Part shown: positions 17,949 through 26,790 of the stretch, one piece after another | Numbering within the stretch: position 1 is the stretch's first letter | How the letters are laid out: every line of letters begins with the position of its first letter | Assembly: GCA_951812805.1 (NCBI GenBank) | Contig: CATOSZ010000003.1 | Location: forward strand, 884,557 to 948,556 | Length of the DNA: 64,000 nucleotides | Source: an uncultured Alphaproteobacteria bacterium | GTDB lineage: Bacteria > Pseudomonadota > Alphaproteobacteria > GCA-2731375 | Direction: 5' to 3' | Position numbers and translations under genes: made by a program | Notes under the pieces: model-generated | The model's database searches: none | Told to the model about the DNA's origin: nothing | What the model saw: only the letters and a program-made list of their open reading frames with translations

Positions 17949-18776
17949 TCAGATTATGCGTGGGGGCGTAGCCGGATGATTGTAGAAATGCGTCACCAGA
18001 CCGCCGGCCTCGCGAAAGCGCCGGGGCGAGCCGCAACCGGCCTGGCGAAAGGCATTTATGAAATGGGCCTGATCGTAGTAACCGTGCTCGAGTGCCGCGT
18101 CCAGAACGCTCAAATCCGGATTCAACGCGAGATCCCGTACGGTCTTTTGCAGCCGGCTGAAGTTTCGAATTTCGCCTGGCGACTGCCCGGTCCAGGCCTT
18201 GATGCGTCGCTCGAGTTGGCGCCGGCTCAAGCCATACCCGGCCGCAATGCCATCGATGCTGCCGGACCGGTAATCCCGATAGAGGCGACGTGCGGCGGCG
18301 GCGGCGAGTTCATCTTCGGGCAGGTCGTCCCACAAGCTCAGAAGGAACCGCTCGATCAGCCCGACACGGAGAAACAAGGATTCCGCCTCTCCGAACTGCG
18401 CTTCGAGCTGGGGACCGGCGCCGGGCCACAGCTCGCCCGCCGACAGTGTTGAATCGAGCAATTCAGCAGCCGGGGCCGCAATGAAGCGATGTACGCCGCC
18501 GACGCGAAAACGAACCGCGACAAAACCCACGCTGGAAGCCGTAGCCAAGTGAACGGGCGTTCTTCGAACACATACCAGGTGAGAGGCCGGCAACCGGATT
18601 GCTTCGCCGCCGATCGTCGCGCTGAAGGGTGTTCGGTAATGAAAGAACAGGTCCGCTCCCGTGCCCGATAGCAATGTCGGCAAGGCGATCTGTTCGGCCC
18701 CTTCGCTCTCCCAGCCCCAAAACCGATCGATATAGCGCCGTAGCCGTACATCGGGACGTCGTGTGAAAGACTTCAT
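17949..18776 (-). CDS. AraC-family transcriptional regulator
   Basis: The 275-residue protein has an N-terminal sensing domain (RRYIDRFWGWES and VRRTPVHLATASSVGFVAVRF, as in DUF6597-type regulators). A C-terminal AraC/XylS DNA-binding domain follows, with two helix-turn-helix units: GIAAGYGLSRRQLERR and ALEHGYYDQAHFINAFRQ, then GCGSPRRF. It lies 19 bases after the frameshifted methyltransferase and 52 bases before the ABM gene, so it probably regulates this small operon. The inducer is unknown. Confidence 0.88.
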   Translation of the reverse strand: MKSFTRRPDVRLRRYIDRFWGWESEGAEQIALPTLLSGTGADLFFHYRTPFSATIGGEAIRLPASHLVCVRRTPVHLATASSVGFVAVRFRVGGVHRFIAAPAAELLDSTLSAGELWPGAGPQLEAQFGEAESLFLRVGLIERFLLSLWDDLPEDELAAAAARRLYRDYRSGSIDGIAAGYGLSRRQLERRIKAWTGQSPGEIRNFSRLQKTVRDLALNPDLSVLDAALEHGYYDQAHFINAFRQAGCGSPRRFREAGGLVTHFYNHPATPPRII

Positions 18777-18794
18777 GACAACCCCGCCGAGAGA

Positions 18795-20068
18795 TCACGA
18801 CAAGCCCGAGGTGCGCGGCGGCGCCCCCGCGCCACCGAGCAGCACGAGATTGAGCGGGTGAAGGATGTCGTAGGATCTCTCGAACAACGTCTCGACCGCT
18901 CGCTCCGAGAGACGGGCGTTGGCGGCGCGCAGCGCCTCGAAAATCTCGCCGGTCGATCGCGCGCCATCCATCAATCGCAAAACGCGCTCGGCACCGGCCG
19001 GCAAGTCGAAACGACCCTCGATGCCATCGAGATCGACCTTGAGTCGCGACGACTTCGCCAGGCCACGCGCCAATTGCTGAAGGTCCGTATCGCGGCCCAC
19101 AGGCGTCAGGGTGCGATCCGCGGGATCCGCGCGGCCTCCCTTCGTGTTACTCCTCTTCACGACATAGAAAACATGCGTCTTGAGGTTACCCGCCAATTCC
19201 TCCCCCAAGGCAGCGCGTTCGAGCTCGTCGAGCGCCGCGGCGCGGGCCCGCAGATCGTCGTCACGCAGGTAAACCAGCGGGTCGTAGCCGGCGGCGGGCA
19301 CGAAACCGGTGATCCTGAGGTCCGCGCGGGCCACCAGCTGGGCGATCTCGCTCACCGTATAGGCCCGGTCCCGGGCATGCAGCAGCAGATCCGCCAGGCC
19401 CGCCTCGCCACCTTCGAGGTGGTCGGTCAGTCCGGGGTTGCGGGCGAACCAGTTGGTCGGCGGCAGCTCGTCCAGCAGGGCTCGCGCCACGTCCAGGCCG
19501 GAATCGAGGCCCGCCAGTCGGCCAATGGCCCGCTGCATCGGATAGACCCCGGTACGGCCAGCGCGCCATAGAGCATCAGGCCCATGCCGCCATCCTCGGC
19601 CAGCGCCGCACTCAGTGCCAGCAGGCCCTCCGCCGGATCGGCCAGGTGATGCAGCACGCCACAACAGTCGATGTAGTCGAAGCGGCCGAGATCCAGCATG
19701 TCGATCGCGAGCAGGGAGCCGAGATGGAAGGTGATGTTGGCGAGACCCCGCGCCTCGGCCCGGGCCTTCGCGACCTCCAGGCTGGGGCCGGAGATGTCGA
19801 GGTAGACGACCTCGCCCGCGCCGCGATCCGCCAGGTGCTGGGCCAGCATGATGGCGCCGTCGCCGGTGCCGCCGCCGGCCACCAGTGCGCGGATCGGCCC
19901 CGCCCGCCTGCCGGCGAAGACGAAATGCTCGATTTCCAGCAGATGGCTCGGCGAACCGGTGACGAGACGCCGGGCCTCGTCCGCCGGGTCGCGGGCCGGA
20001 TAGGGCAGCTCCTCGTACTGGCGGCGGACCCGCGCCGACGTCGCGCCCTTGTCGGGTCCCTCAGTCAA
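18795..20068 (-). pseudogene. Class I SAM methyltransferase, single-base frameshift
   Basis: The N-terminal part (frame from a TTG at 20068) has RRQYEELPYPARDP, SAM motif ALVAGGGTGDG, YLDISGPSL and CGVLHHLADP, ending GLMLYGAL. The continuation GRTGVYPMQRAIGRL and a further ~250 residues are in another frame from about 19559 to the stop at 18795. One missing G in the TGGCC at 19557-19560 would restore a ~424-residue protein. The C-terminal part ends in a PqqD-like helical region (RLMDGARSTGEIFEAL). Start overlaps the stop of the quinone oxidoreductase. It is a paralogue of the gene at 12071-13720. The frameshift may be real decay or an error. Confidence 0.8.
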
Positions 20069-21041
20069 CGATCTTCAGCACGGCCTTGCCGATCACCTTG
20101 CGCTCCAGCAGCGCATAGAGCGCGTCGGAGGCCTGGGCGAGCGGAAAGGTATGGGAGATATGGGGCTTCAGCTTGCCCTCGCGCCACCATTGGAAGACGC
20201 GCTCGAAGTTGGCCGCGTTCTCTTCGGGTTCGCGTGTGATGTAGCTGCCCCAGAAGACGCCGACGATCGAACAGCCCTTCAGCAAGGCCAGGTTCGCCGG
20301 GGCGGAGGGGATACGGCCCGAGGCGAAGCCGACGACCAGCAGCCGGCCGTTCCAGTTGATGCAGCGCAGTGACTGGTCGAACACGTCGCCGCCGACCGGA
20401 TCGTAGATCACGTCGGCGCCCTTGCCGCCGGTCATCTCCTTCACCGCCTCGCGGAATTCGCCCTCGGTGTAATTGATGGTCTCGTCCGCCCCATGCGCCC
20501 GCGCGACCGCGAGCTTCTCGTCCGTGCCGGCGGTGGCGATGACGCGGGCGCCCATCGCCTTGCCGATCTCCACCGCGGTCAGGCCGACGCCGCCGGCGGC
20601 ACCGTGCACCAGCAGCGTCTCGCCCGGCTGCAGGTCGGCCCGCTGGATGAGCGCATGCGCCGTCGTGCCGTAGGTCAACGACATCGAGGAGGCGGTGGCG
20701 AAATCCAGGTCGTCCGGGATCTTCATCACGCGGTCCGCTTCGGCGACCATCTCCTCGGCAAAGGCGCCGTAGGTCGAGCCTGCGATGACCCGGTCCCCGA
20801 CCGCGAAGCCGGTGACGCCGGGGCCGACCTCGAGCACCTCGCCCGCCACCTCGCCGCCGGGCGAGAACGGAAAATCCGGCTTGTATTGATACTTGCCCTC
20901 GATGATGAGGGTATCGGGGAAGTTGACGCCCGCCGCATGGGCCTTGACGCGGACCTCGCCGGGGCCGGGGACCAGGGAGGGCACCTCCTCCAGCACCAGG
21001 CTCTCGGGCGGTCCGAATTGCTTGCAGAGTACGGCCTTCAT
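20061..21041 (-). CDS. NADPH:quinone oxidoreductase, zinc-free MDR family
   Basis: The 326-residue protein is a medium-chain dehydrogenase/reductase of the quinone oxidoreductase type. The GroES-like domain has AAGVNFPDTLIIEGKYQ and FPFSPGGEVAGEV; the nucleotide site is VHGAAGGVGLTAVEIGK. The zinc-ligand cysteines of alcohol dehydrogenases are absent. ATG 21041 (MKAVLCKQF) is preferred over a GTG at 21050, with GAGGG upstream. It is the first gene of the minus-strand operon with the methyltransferase, AraC and ABM genes, and is divergent from hyuA. Confidence 0.9.
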   Translation of the reverse strand: MKAVLCKQFGPPESLVLEEVPSLVPGPGEVRVKAHAAGVNFPDTLIIEGKYQYKPDFPFSPGGEVAGEVLEVGPGVTGFAVGDRVIAGSTYGAFAEEMVAEADRVMKIPDDLDFATASSMSLTYGTTAHALIQRADLQPGETLLVHGAAGGVGLTAVEIGKAMGARVIATAGTDEKLAVARAHGADETINYTEGEFREAVKEMTGGKGADVIYDPVGGDVFDQSLRCINWNGRLLVVGFASGRIPSAPANLALLKGCSIVGVFWGSYITREPEENAANFERVFQWWREGKLKPHISHTFPLAQASDALYALLERKVIGKAVLKIVD

Positions 21042-21176
21042 GCCCCTCACCCTCTCTCACGGCTTCGACTGGACGCGGTTTCTACACCCTATCCCGCACG
21101 CTGTCGCCCCTGCCTGGATCGCCGCCGCCGGTCTGCTACGATCACCGAAGAGACGGCGGGAACGGGGGATGGGGAC

Positions 21177-23264
21177 GTGGTGGGCGTGAGGCTCGGTGTC
21201 GACATCGGCGGCACCTTCACCGACATCGTGCTGAGCGAACCGGAGGGCGCGACACGGCGCCTCAAGGTCCTCTCCACGCCCGACGACTACAGTCGCGGCA
21301 TCCTCGACGGCATCTCCCGCGCGCTGACCCAGGCCGGCGCCGATCCCGCGGCGGTGGCCGACCTGGTGCACGCGACCACCGTCGCGACCAACACGATCCT
21401 GGAACAGAAGGGCGCGCGGACGGCGCTGGTGACGACGCGGGGCTTTCGCGACGTGCTGGAGATGCGGCGCCTGCGCATCCCGGTGCTCTACGACCTGCAA
21501 TACCGCAAGCCGCCGCCGCTCGTGCCGCGGCGCCTGCGCTTCGAGGTCACCGGCCGCCTCGGGCCGAGCGGGGCGGAGTGGGAACCGCTCGATACGGCGG
21601 ATCTCGCCCGCGTCGTCGCACAGGTCGCCGAGGCCGGGGTCGAGAGCGTGGCGGTCTCCTTGCTGCACAGCTACGCCGATCCCGCGCACGAGGCCCGCGT
21701 CGTCGCGGCGCTGCGCGAGGCCCTGCCGGCGGAGATCTTCGTCTGCCCATCGTCGGAAATCCTGCCGGAGATCCGGGAATACGAACGGACCAGCACCGCC
21801 GTCGTCAACGCCTATGTCGGCCCGGTGGTCGCGCGCTACATGGCCGCGCTGGAGGCCGGCCTCACCGCGCGCGGGATCGCCGGCGAGGTGCACATCATGC
21901 TCTCCAACGGGGGCGTCATGGGGGTCGGGGCGGCCCGGCGCAAGCCCGCCTACCTGGTGGAATCCGGTCCAGCTGCCGGCGTCATCGCCAGCGCGCGAGC
22001 CGCCCGGGCCGCCGGCCACGACAACGTCATCTCCTTCGACATGGGCGGCACCACGGCCAAGGCGGCGATGATCGAGGGCGGGCGGGTCGCCAAGACCACG
22101 GAATACGAGGTCGGCGCCGGCATCAACCTTTCGGCCAAGCTGGTCAAGGGCGGCGGCTATCCGGTGAAGCTGCCCTTCGTCGACGTCTCGGAGATCGGCG
22201 CGGGCGGGGGCAGCCTGGTCCGCGTCGACGACGGCGGGCGCATCACCGTCGGCCCGGAAAGCGCCGGCGCCGATCCGGGCCCGGTCTGCTACGGCCGGGG
22301 CGGCACCGCCGCCACCCTGACGGACGCCCTGGTCACGCTCGGCTACATCAACCCGGTAGCGATCGCCGACGGCGCCATCCGCCTCGACGCCGCCGCCGCG
22401 CGGGCGGCCATCGAACGCCAGGTCGCCCGGCCGCTCGCCATGCCGGCACAGGCCGCGGCGCACGGCGTCCTCGCGCTCGCCTGCGCCACCATGACCCGCG
22501 CGGTGAAGGCGGTCTCGACTTACAGAGGACGCGATCCGCGCGACTTCACGCTGATGGCCTTCGGCGGCAACGGGCCGGTCGTCGCCGTCGAGGTGGCGCG
22601 CGCGCTCGCCATGCGCCGCGTGCTGGTACCGCCGGCACCGGGCGTGTTCAGCGCCGTCGGCCTGCTGTACTCCGATCTCGAGCATGAATTGACGCGGACC
22701 GTGCTCGGCCGCTGGGCGGCACCGACGCCGGGCGAACTCGACGCGGTCTATGGGGCGATGGCGGACGAGGCCCGGGCCATCGTCGGCGGCGCGGGCACGG
22801 TTTTCGAGCGGGCGGCGGAACTGCGCTACCGCGGCCAGGCCTACGAGCTGCCGGTATCGCTCGCCCCGGGCCCGCCCGACCTCGCCGCCCTGCAGCGCGC
22901 CTTCGCCGACGAGCACGAGCGGACCTACGGCTACCGCAGCGACGACGAGCCGATCGAGCTGGTCAACCTGAAGCTGGTCGCGCGCCGGCCGGTCGGCGGC
23001 GCCCCGACCCGGCCGGCGATCAGCGGCGGCGGCGAGGGCGAGGGCAAGGGCGAGGGCGCCAGCCGGGAGGTCTATTTCGGCCCCGATGGGGGCGTCCACC
23101 GGACGCCGCTCGGCGGGCGGGGACTGCTGGCGGCCGGGCCGCGCGAGGGACCGCTCGTCATCGAGGAACCGGACGCCACCTGTGTCGTCCCCCCCGGCAG
23201 CCGCGCCCGGCTGGACGACGCCGGCAACATCGACATCGAGATCGACATGACGGAGCATGCCTGA
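21177..23264 (+). CDS. hyuA: Hydantoinase/oxoprolinase subunit A
   Basis: The ~695-residue subunit belongs to the HyuA/5-oxoprolinase/acetone carboxylase beta family that uses ATP to open cyclic amides. The N-terminal ASKHA motif LGVDIGGTFTDIVL and a second phosphate motif SFDMGGTTAKAAMIEGG are clear, followed by GAGGGSLVRVD. I chose GTG 21177, seven bases after GGGGGA; GTG 21180 or 21186 are alternatives. Near the C-terminus is a low-complexity GGGEGEGKGEGAS insert at about 23030-23065. The stop overlaps hyuB (TGATG). Confidence 0.92.
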   Translation: MVGVRLGVDIGGTFTDIVLSEPEGATRRLKVLSTPDDYSRGILDGISRALTQAGADPAAVADLVHATTVATNTILEQKGARTALVTTRGFRDVLEMRRLRIPVLYDLQYRKPPPLVPRRLRFEVTGRLGPSGAEWEPLDTADLARVVAQVAEAGVESVAVSLLHSYADPAHEARVVAALREALPAEIFVCPSSEILPEIREYERTSTAVVNAYVGPVVARYMAALEAGLTARGIAGEVHIMLSNGGVMGVGAARRKPAYLVESGPAAGVIASARAARAAGHDNVISFDMGGTTAKAAMIEGGRVAKTTEYEVGAGINLSAKLVKGGGYPVKLPFVDVSEIGAGGGSLVRVDDGGRITVGPESAGADPGPVCYGRGGTAATLTDALVTLGYINPVAIADGAIRLDAAAARAAIERQVARPLAMPAQAAAHGVLALACATMTRAVKAVSTYRGRDPRDFTLMAFGGNGPVVAVEVARALAMRRVLVPPAPGVFSAVGLLYSDLEHELTRTVLGRWAAPTPGELDAVYGAMADEARAIVGGAGTVFERAAELRYRGQAYELPVSLAPGPPDLAALQRAFADEHERTYGYRSDDEPIELVNLKLVARRPVGGAPTRPAISGGGEGEGKGEGASREVYFGPDGGVHRTPLGGRGLLAAGPREGPLVIEEPDATCVVPPGSRARLDDAGNIDIEIDMTEHA

Positions 23265-24997
23265 TGGCGGAGACCGACCCGATCACCTTCGAGGTCGTGC
23301 GCAACGCGCTCGCCTCGATCGCCGACGAGATGGCCCTGATCGTCATGCGCAGCGCCGTCTCGCCGGTGGTGCGCGATACCATGGACTACTCCACCGCGCT
23401 CTGCGACGGCGACGGACGCATCATCGCCCAGGGCCTGACCCTGGCCGTGCAGCTCGGCGCCTTCCCCTACATCATGGACGTGATCCGCGAGAAGCACGCC
23501 GACGACGCCCAGCCCGGCGACGTCTTCATCGCCAACGACCCCTACGGGTCCGGCGGCCAGCACCTGCCCGACATCTACATCATCAAGCCGATCTTCGCGG
23601 ACGGCGTGCGCTGCGGCTATGCGGCGACCATGGCGCACCATTGCGATGTCGGCGGCATCGCGCCCGGCTCCGTCGCCCTGCACGCGACGGACATCCACCA
23701 GGAAGGCCTGCGCTTACCGCTGCTGAAGCTCTACGAGGCGGGCCGGGCGAACGACACGCTCTTCCAGGTGATCGAGCGCAACACCCGGTTGCCCGGCCAG
23801 GTGCTGGGCGATATCCAGGCCCAGCTCGCCGCCTGCCGTGCCGCCGAGCGCGGCCTGCTGGAGCTGCACCGCCGCCATGGCGCGGCGCGGCTGGAACTCT
23901 ATCTGACCGCGCTGCAGGACGAGGCGGAGCGACGCATGCGGGCGGCCATCCGCTCCATCCCCGACGGCGCCTATCGCTTTACCGACTGGATCGACGGCGT
24001 CGGCGAGCCGCCGCAACCGCTGGCCATCGCCGTCACCGTCACGGTCGCCGACGACGAGGTCACCGTCGACTTCGCCGGCACGTCGGCGCAGATCGACGCC
24101 GCCATCAACTGCCCGATCGCCATGTCGCGCTCCGCGACCTTCTGCGCCATCCGCTGCCTCGGCGCGGAGGATATTCCCAACGCCGAGGGCTACATGCGCC
24201 CGGTCACCGTGAAGGCGCCCGCGGGCACCATCCTCAACCCGCTGCCGCCGGCCGCCTGCGGCGCGCGCGGCGTCATCGGCTACCGGGTGTTCGACGCGAT
24301 CATGGGCGCGCTCGCCGAGGTGGTGCCGGAACGGGTGATCGCCGGCGGCGAGGGCGGACCCACCTTGTTCTCCGTCGGCGGTACGCACGAGGGCCGGCAA
24401 TACGTCCTGACCGAGGTGCTGGTCAGCACCTGGGGCGCGCGGGCCGGGCTCGACGGGCTCGACGGCGTCTCCAACCCGGCCGCCAACCTCTCCAACTATC
24501 CCGTCGAGCTGGTCGAGGCCGAGATGCCGCTGAAGGTCACCCGCTACGGCCTGGTGCCCGACAGCGGCGGTGCGGGCCGGCGCCGGGGCGGCCTCGCCGC
24601 CGAGCGGGCCTTCGAGTTCCTGGGCGACAAGTCCGAGTTCACCCTGCGCACCGACCGGCGCGACCATCCGCCCTACGGCATCGCCGGCGGCGCGCCCGGC
24701 GGGGCGTCAGCCAACAGCTTCACCCCGGCGGCGGGCGTGGAACGCGGGCTGCCCACCATGCCGATGCAGAGCTTCATCGCGCGCCGCGGCGATTGCGTCA
24801 GCCTGGTGTCGGCCGGCGGCGGCGGCTACGGCGAGCCTTACGAGCGCGAGCCGGAACGGGTCCTCGACGACGTCCTCGAAGGCCGGGTTTCGCCCGGCGC
24901 CGCGGCCGAGCACTATGGGGTCGTGCTGGACGCGGCCGGCACTGCCGTAAATGCCGCCGCGACCCGGCACCGACGCGCACGGCGGGCCGCGGAATGA
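23264..24997 (+). CDS. hyuB: Hydantoinase/oxoprolinase subunit B
   Basis: The 577-residue partner of HyuA has the HyuB signature ITFEVVRNALASIADEM, MRSAVSPVVRDTMDYSTALCD, FIANDPYGSGGQHLPD and MAHHCDVGG. The C-terminal RRGGLAAERAF and GGGGYGEPYERE are also typical. It overlaps hyuA by one base and the deacylase start by four (ATGA), so all three are translated in coupling. The pair hydrolyses a hydantoin, oxoproline or related lactam; which one is not shown. Confidence 0.93.
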   Translation: MAETDPITFEVVRNALASIADEMALIVMRSAVSPVVRDTMDYSTALCDGDGRIIAQGLTLAVQLGAFPYIMDVIREKHADDAQPGDVFIANDPYGSGGQHLPDIYIIKPIFADGVRCGYAATMAHHCDVGGIAPGSVALHATDIHQEGLRLPLLKLYEAGRANDTLFQVIERNTRLPGQVLGDIQAQLAACRAAERGLLELHRRHGAARLELYLTALQDEAERRMRAAIRSIPDGAYRFTDWIDGVGEPPQPLAIAVTVTVADDEVTVDFAGTSAQIDAAINCPIAMSRSATFCAIRCLGAEDIPNAEGYMRPVTVKAPAGTILNPLPPAACGARGVIGYRVFDAIMGALAEVVPERVIAGGEGGPTLFSVGGTHEGRQYVLTEVLVSTWGARAGLDGLDGVSNPAANLSNYPVELVEAEMPLKVTRYGLVPDSGGAGRRRGGLAAERAFEFLGDKSEFTLRTDRRDHPPYGIAGGAPGGASANSFTPAAGVERGLPTMPMQSFIARRGDCVSLVSAGGGGYGEPYEREPERVLDDVLEGRVSPGAAAEHYGVVLDAAGTAVNAAATRHRRARRAAE

Positions 24998-26577
24998 GCG
25001 CCCTGACCGTCATCGCCGGCGGCACCGTCATCGACGGCACAGGCGCGCCGGCGCGTTCCGCCAACGTCGTCGTTCACGACGGCCGGATCGCGGACATCGG
25101 CCCCGACCGGCCCGAGGACGCGGCGCTGATCGACGCCACCGGCCTGACGGTGACGCCGGGCTTCATCGATATCCACAGCCATTCCGACTACACCCTGCTG
25201 GTCGATCCCCGCGCCTCCAGCGCGATCCACCAGGGCGTGACGACGGAGGTTGTCGGCAACTGCGGCTTCGGCTGTTTCCCGCTGCGCGATGCGGCGCTGG
25301 CGCGCAACGCGATCTACGGTGTTTCCGACGCGGTGCCGCTCGACTGGTCCGGGCCCGGCGAATATCTCGACCGACTGGAAGCGGCACGGCCGGCGGTCAA
25401 CGTCTTGAGCCTGGTGCCGAACGGCCAGCTGCGCCTGCACGCCATCGGCCTCGCCGACCGGCCGGCCGACCGGGACGAGTTGGCAACGATGGCGCGCCTG
25501 TTGGAAGAAGGCCTGGAGGCCGGCGCCTGGGGCTATTCCACCGGCCTCGAATACGGCGCCGAGATCGGCGCGCCGGAAGCCGAGATCACCGCACTCGCCC
25601 GTATCGCCGCCCGCTCGGGCGCGCTCTACGCCACCCATACCCGGCGGCGCGACGAGGGCGCGGCCGAGGCGGTGGCCGAGGCGCTGCGTACCGCGCGGGC
25701 CGCCGACGTCCGCCTGCAGATCTCCCAGCTGCTGCCGCGCAGCGGCCGGGCCGAGGGCGAACGCTGCCTGGACCTCGTGGACGAGGCCCGCGCGGCCGGC
25801 CAGGACGTCGCCTTCGACATGCACACCCGGCGTTTCGGCCTGACCTACCTCTACACCATGATCCCCCCCGACGTGCTCGCGCGCGGGCCGGACGGCATCG
25901 CCCGCGCGCTCGCCGATGGGGATGAACGCCGGCGCATGAAGGCCCATCGCTCGATCTTCTCGGCCGGCGGCGACTGGACGCGCGTCGTCCTGCTCGACAA
26001 TCCCGTCCGCCCGGACTTGGCCCGGCGCACCCTGGCGGAGATCGCCGCCGAGGACGGCCGCGATCCCTTCGAGGTCGCCTTCGACATCCTGGCCGACACC
26101 TTGGACGACCTGCCCCGCGTCATGGCGATCATCAACTGCTACGAGGAGGCCGAACAGGAACGCGTCTTCGCCCACCCGCTCTCCATGCCGGGCTCGGACG
26201 CGACCGCGCTCGGCCCTGACGGGCCGCTCGCCGAGGCGACCTTCCACGGCGCCTATACCTGGGCGGCCTGGTTCTATCGCTTCATGGTGCGCGAGCGGCG
26301 CGCGCTGACCCCGGAAGCGGCGATCCGGCGCCTGAGCGGCCTGCCCGCGTCCCGACTCGGCTTGGACGACCGCGGCACCCTCGCCCCCGGCATGCGCGCC
26401 GACATCGCCGTCTTCGATGCCGAGCGCTTCACCGAGACCGCGACCACCTTCGCCCCCAACCAGCTCGCCACCGGCATGGTCCACGTCCTGGTCGACGGCA
26501 CACCCACCCTGCGCGACGGCCAACCGACCAGCGCCGGCACCGTGCTCCGCCGCCACCGCACCGCCGCCCCCTTCTAA
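24994..26577 (+). CDS. N-acyl-D-amino-acid deacylase family amidohydrolase
   Basis: The 527-residue zinc amidohydrolase resembles D-aminoacylase. IHSHSD at residues 60-65 gives the HxH metal motif, GNCGFG with Cys90 matches the bridging cysteine known in D-aminoacylase, and ATHTRR and SGSDA-like MPGSDATAL come later. The start ATG overlaps the hyuB stop. Placed after hyuAB, it could release the D-amino acid from an N-carbamoyl or N-acyl intermediate. That is an inference from operon structure. Confidence 0.88.
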   Translation: MSALTVIAGGTVIDGTGAPARSANVVVHDGRIADIGPDRPEDAALIDATGLTVTPGFIDIHSHSDYTLLVDPRASSAIHQGVTTEVVGNCGFGCFPLRDAALARNAIYGVSDAVPLDWSGPGEYLDRLEAARPAVNVLSLVPNGQLRLHAIGLADRPADRDELATMARLLEEGLEAGAWGYSTGLEYGAEIGAPEAEITALARIAARSGALYATHTRRRDEGAAEAVAEALRTARAADVRLQISQLLPRSGRAEGERCLDLVDEARAAGQDVAFDMHTRRFGLTYLYTMIPPDVLARGPDGIARALADGDERRRMKAHRSIFSAGGDWTRVVLLDNPVRPDLARRTLAEIAAEDGRDPFEVAFDILADTLDDLPRVMAIINCYEEAEQERVFAHPLSMPGSDATALGPDGPLAEATFHGAYTWAAWFYRFMVRERRALTPEAAIRRLSGLPASRLGLDDRGTLAPGMRADIAVFDAERFTETATTFAPNQLATGMVHVLVDGTPTLRDGQPTSAGTVLRRHRTAAPF

Positions 26578-26628
26578 CCCTCTCGCCCCCGCTTCCCCGC
26601 CGCAAAGCACTCCCTCGGCCCCAAAAGG

Positions 26629-26723
26629 GGTCAGGACTTGAATGTTGAATTCCGATTGGGGTCAGGTCTTGCTTTTTGCCTTCATTAGTAATCACAGGGT
26701 AATTCAACATTCAAGTCCTGACC
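26629..26723. repeat. REP-like palindromic element
   Basis: Two 23-bp arms, 26629-26651 (starting GGTCAGGACTTGAATG) and 26701-26723, are perfect reverse complements around a 49-base loop. The loop holds a second direct copy of the core motif, GGGGTCAGGTCTTG, at about 26658-26671. The DNA is clearly AT-richer than the surroundings. The core resembles repeats that accompany REP-associated tyrosine transposases in other bacteria, but no such transposase is in the window. It sits between the deacylase stop and the asparaginase stop and could end both transcripts. Confidence 0.75.
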
Positions 26724-26790
26724 ACTATTGAGCAGCCATCGGAGGATCGGCGCGCGCGGTGGATGGGGGGAGGGGTCGGGGTGTTTTGGC

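Noticed and set aside
19557..19561. Programmed ribosomal frameshifting in the methyltransferase gene
   Set aside because: No slippery heptamer or downstream pseudoknot is apparent; a one-base deletion explains it more simply.
21057..23258. Long antisense open frame of 733 codons opposite hyuA
   Set aside because: It follows the codon structure of hyuA in GC-rich DNA, has no family motif and no ribosome site; hyuA is certain.
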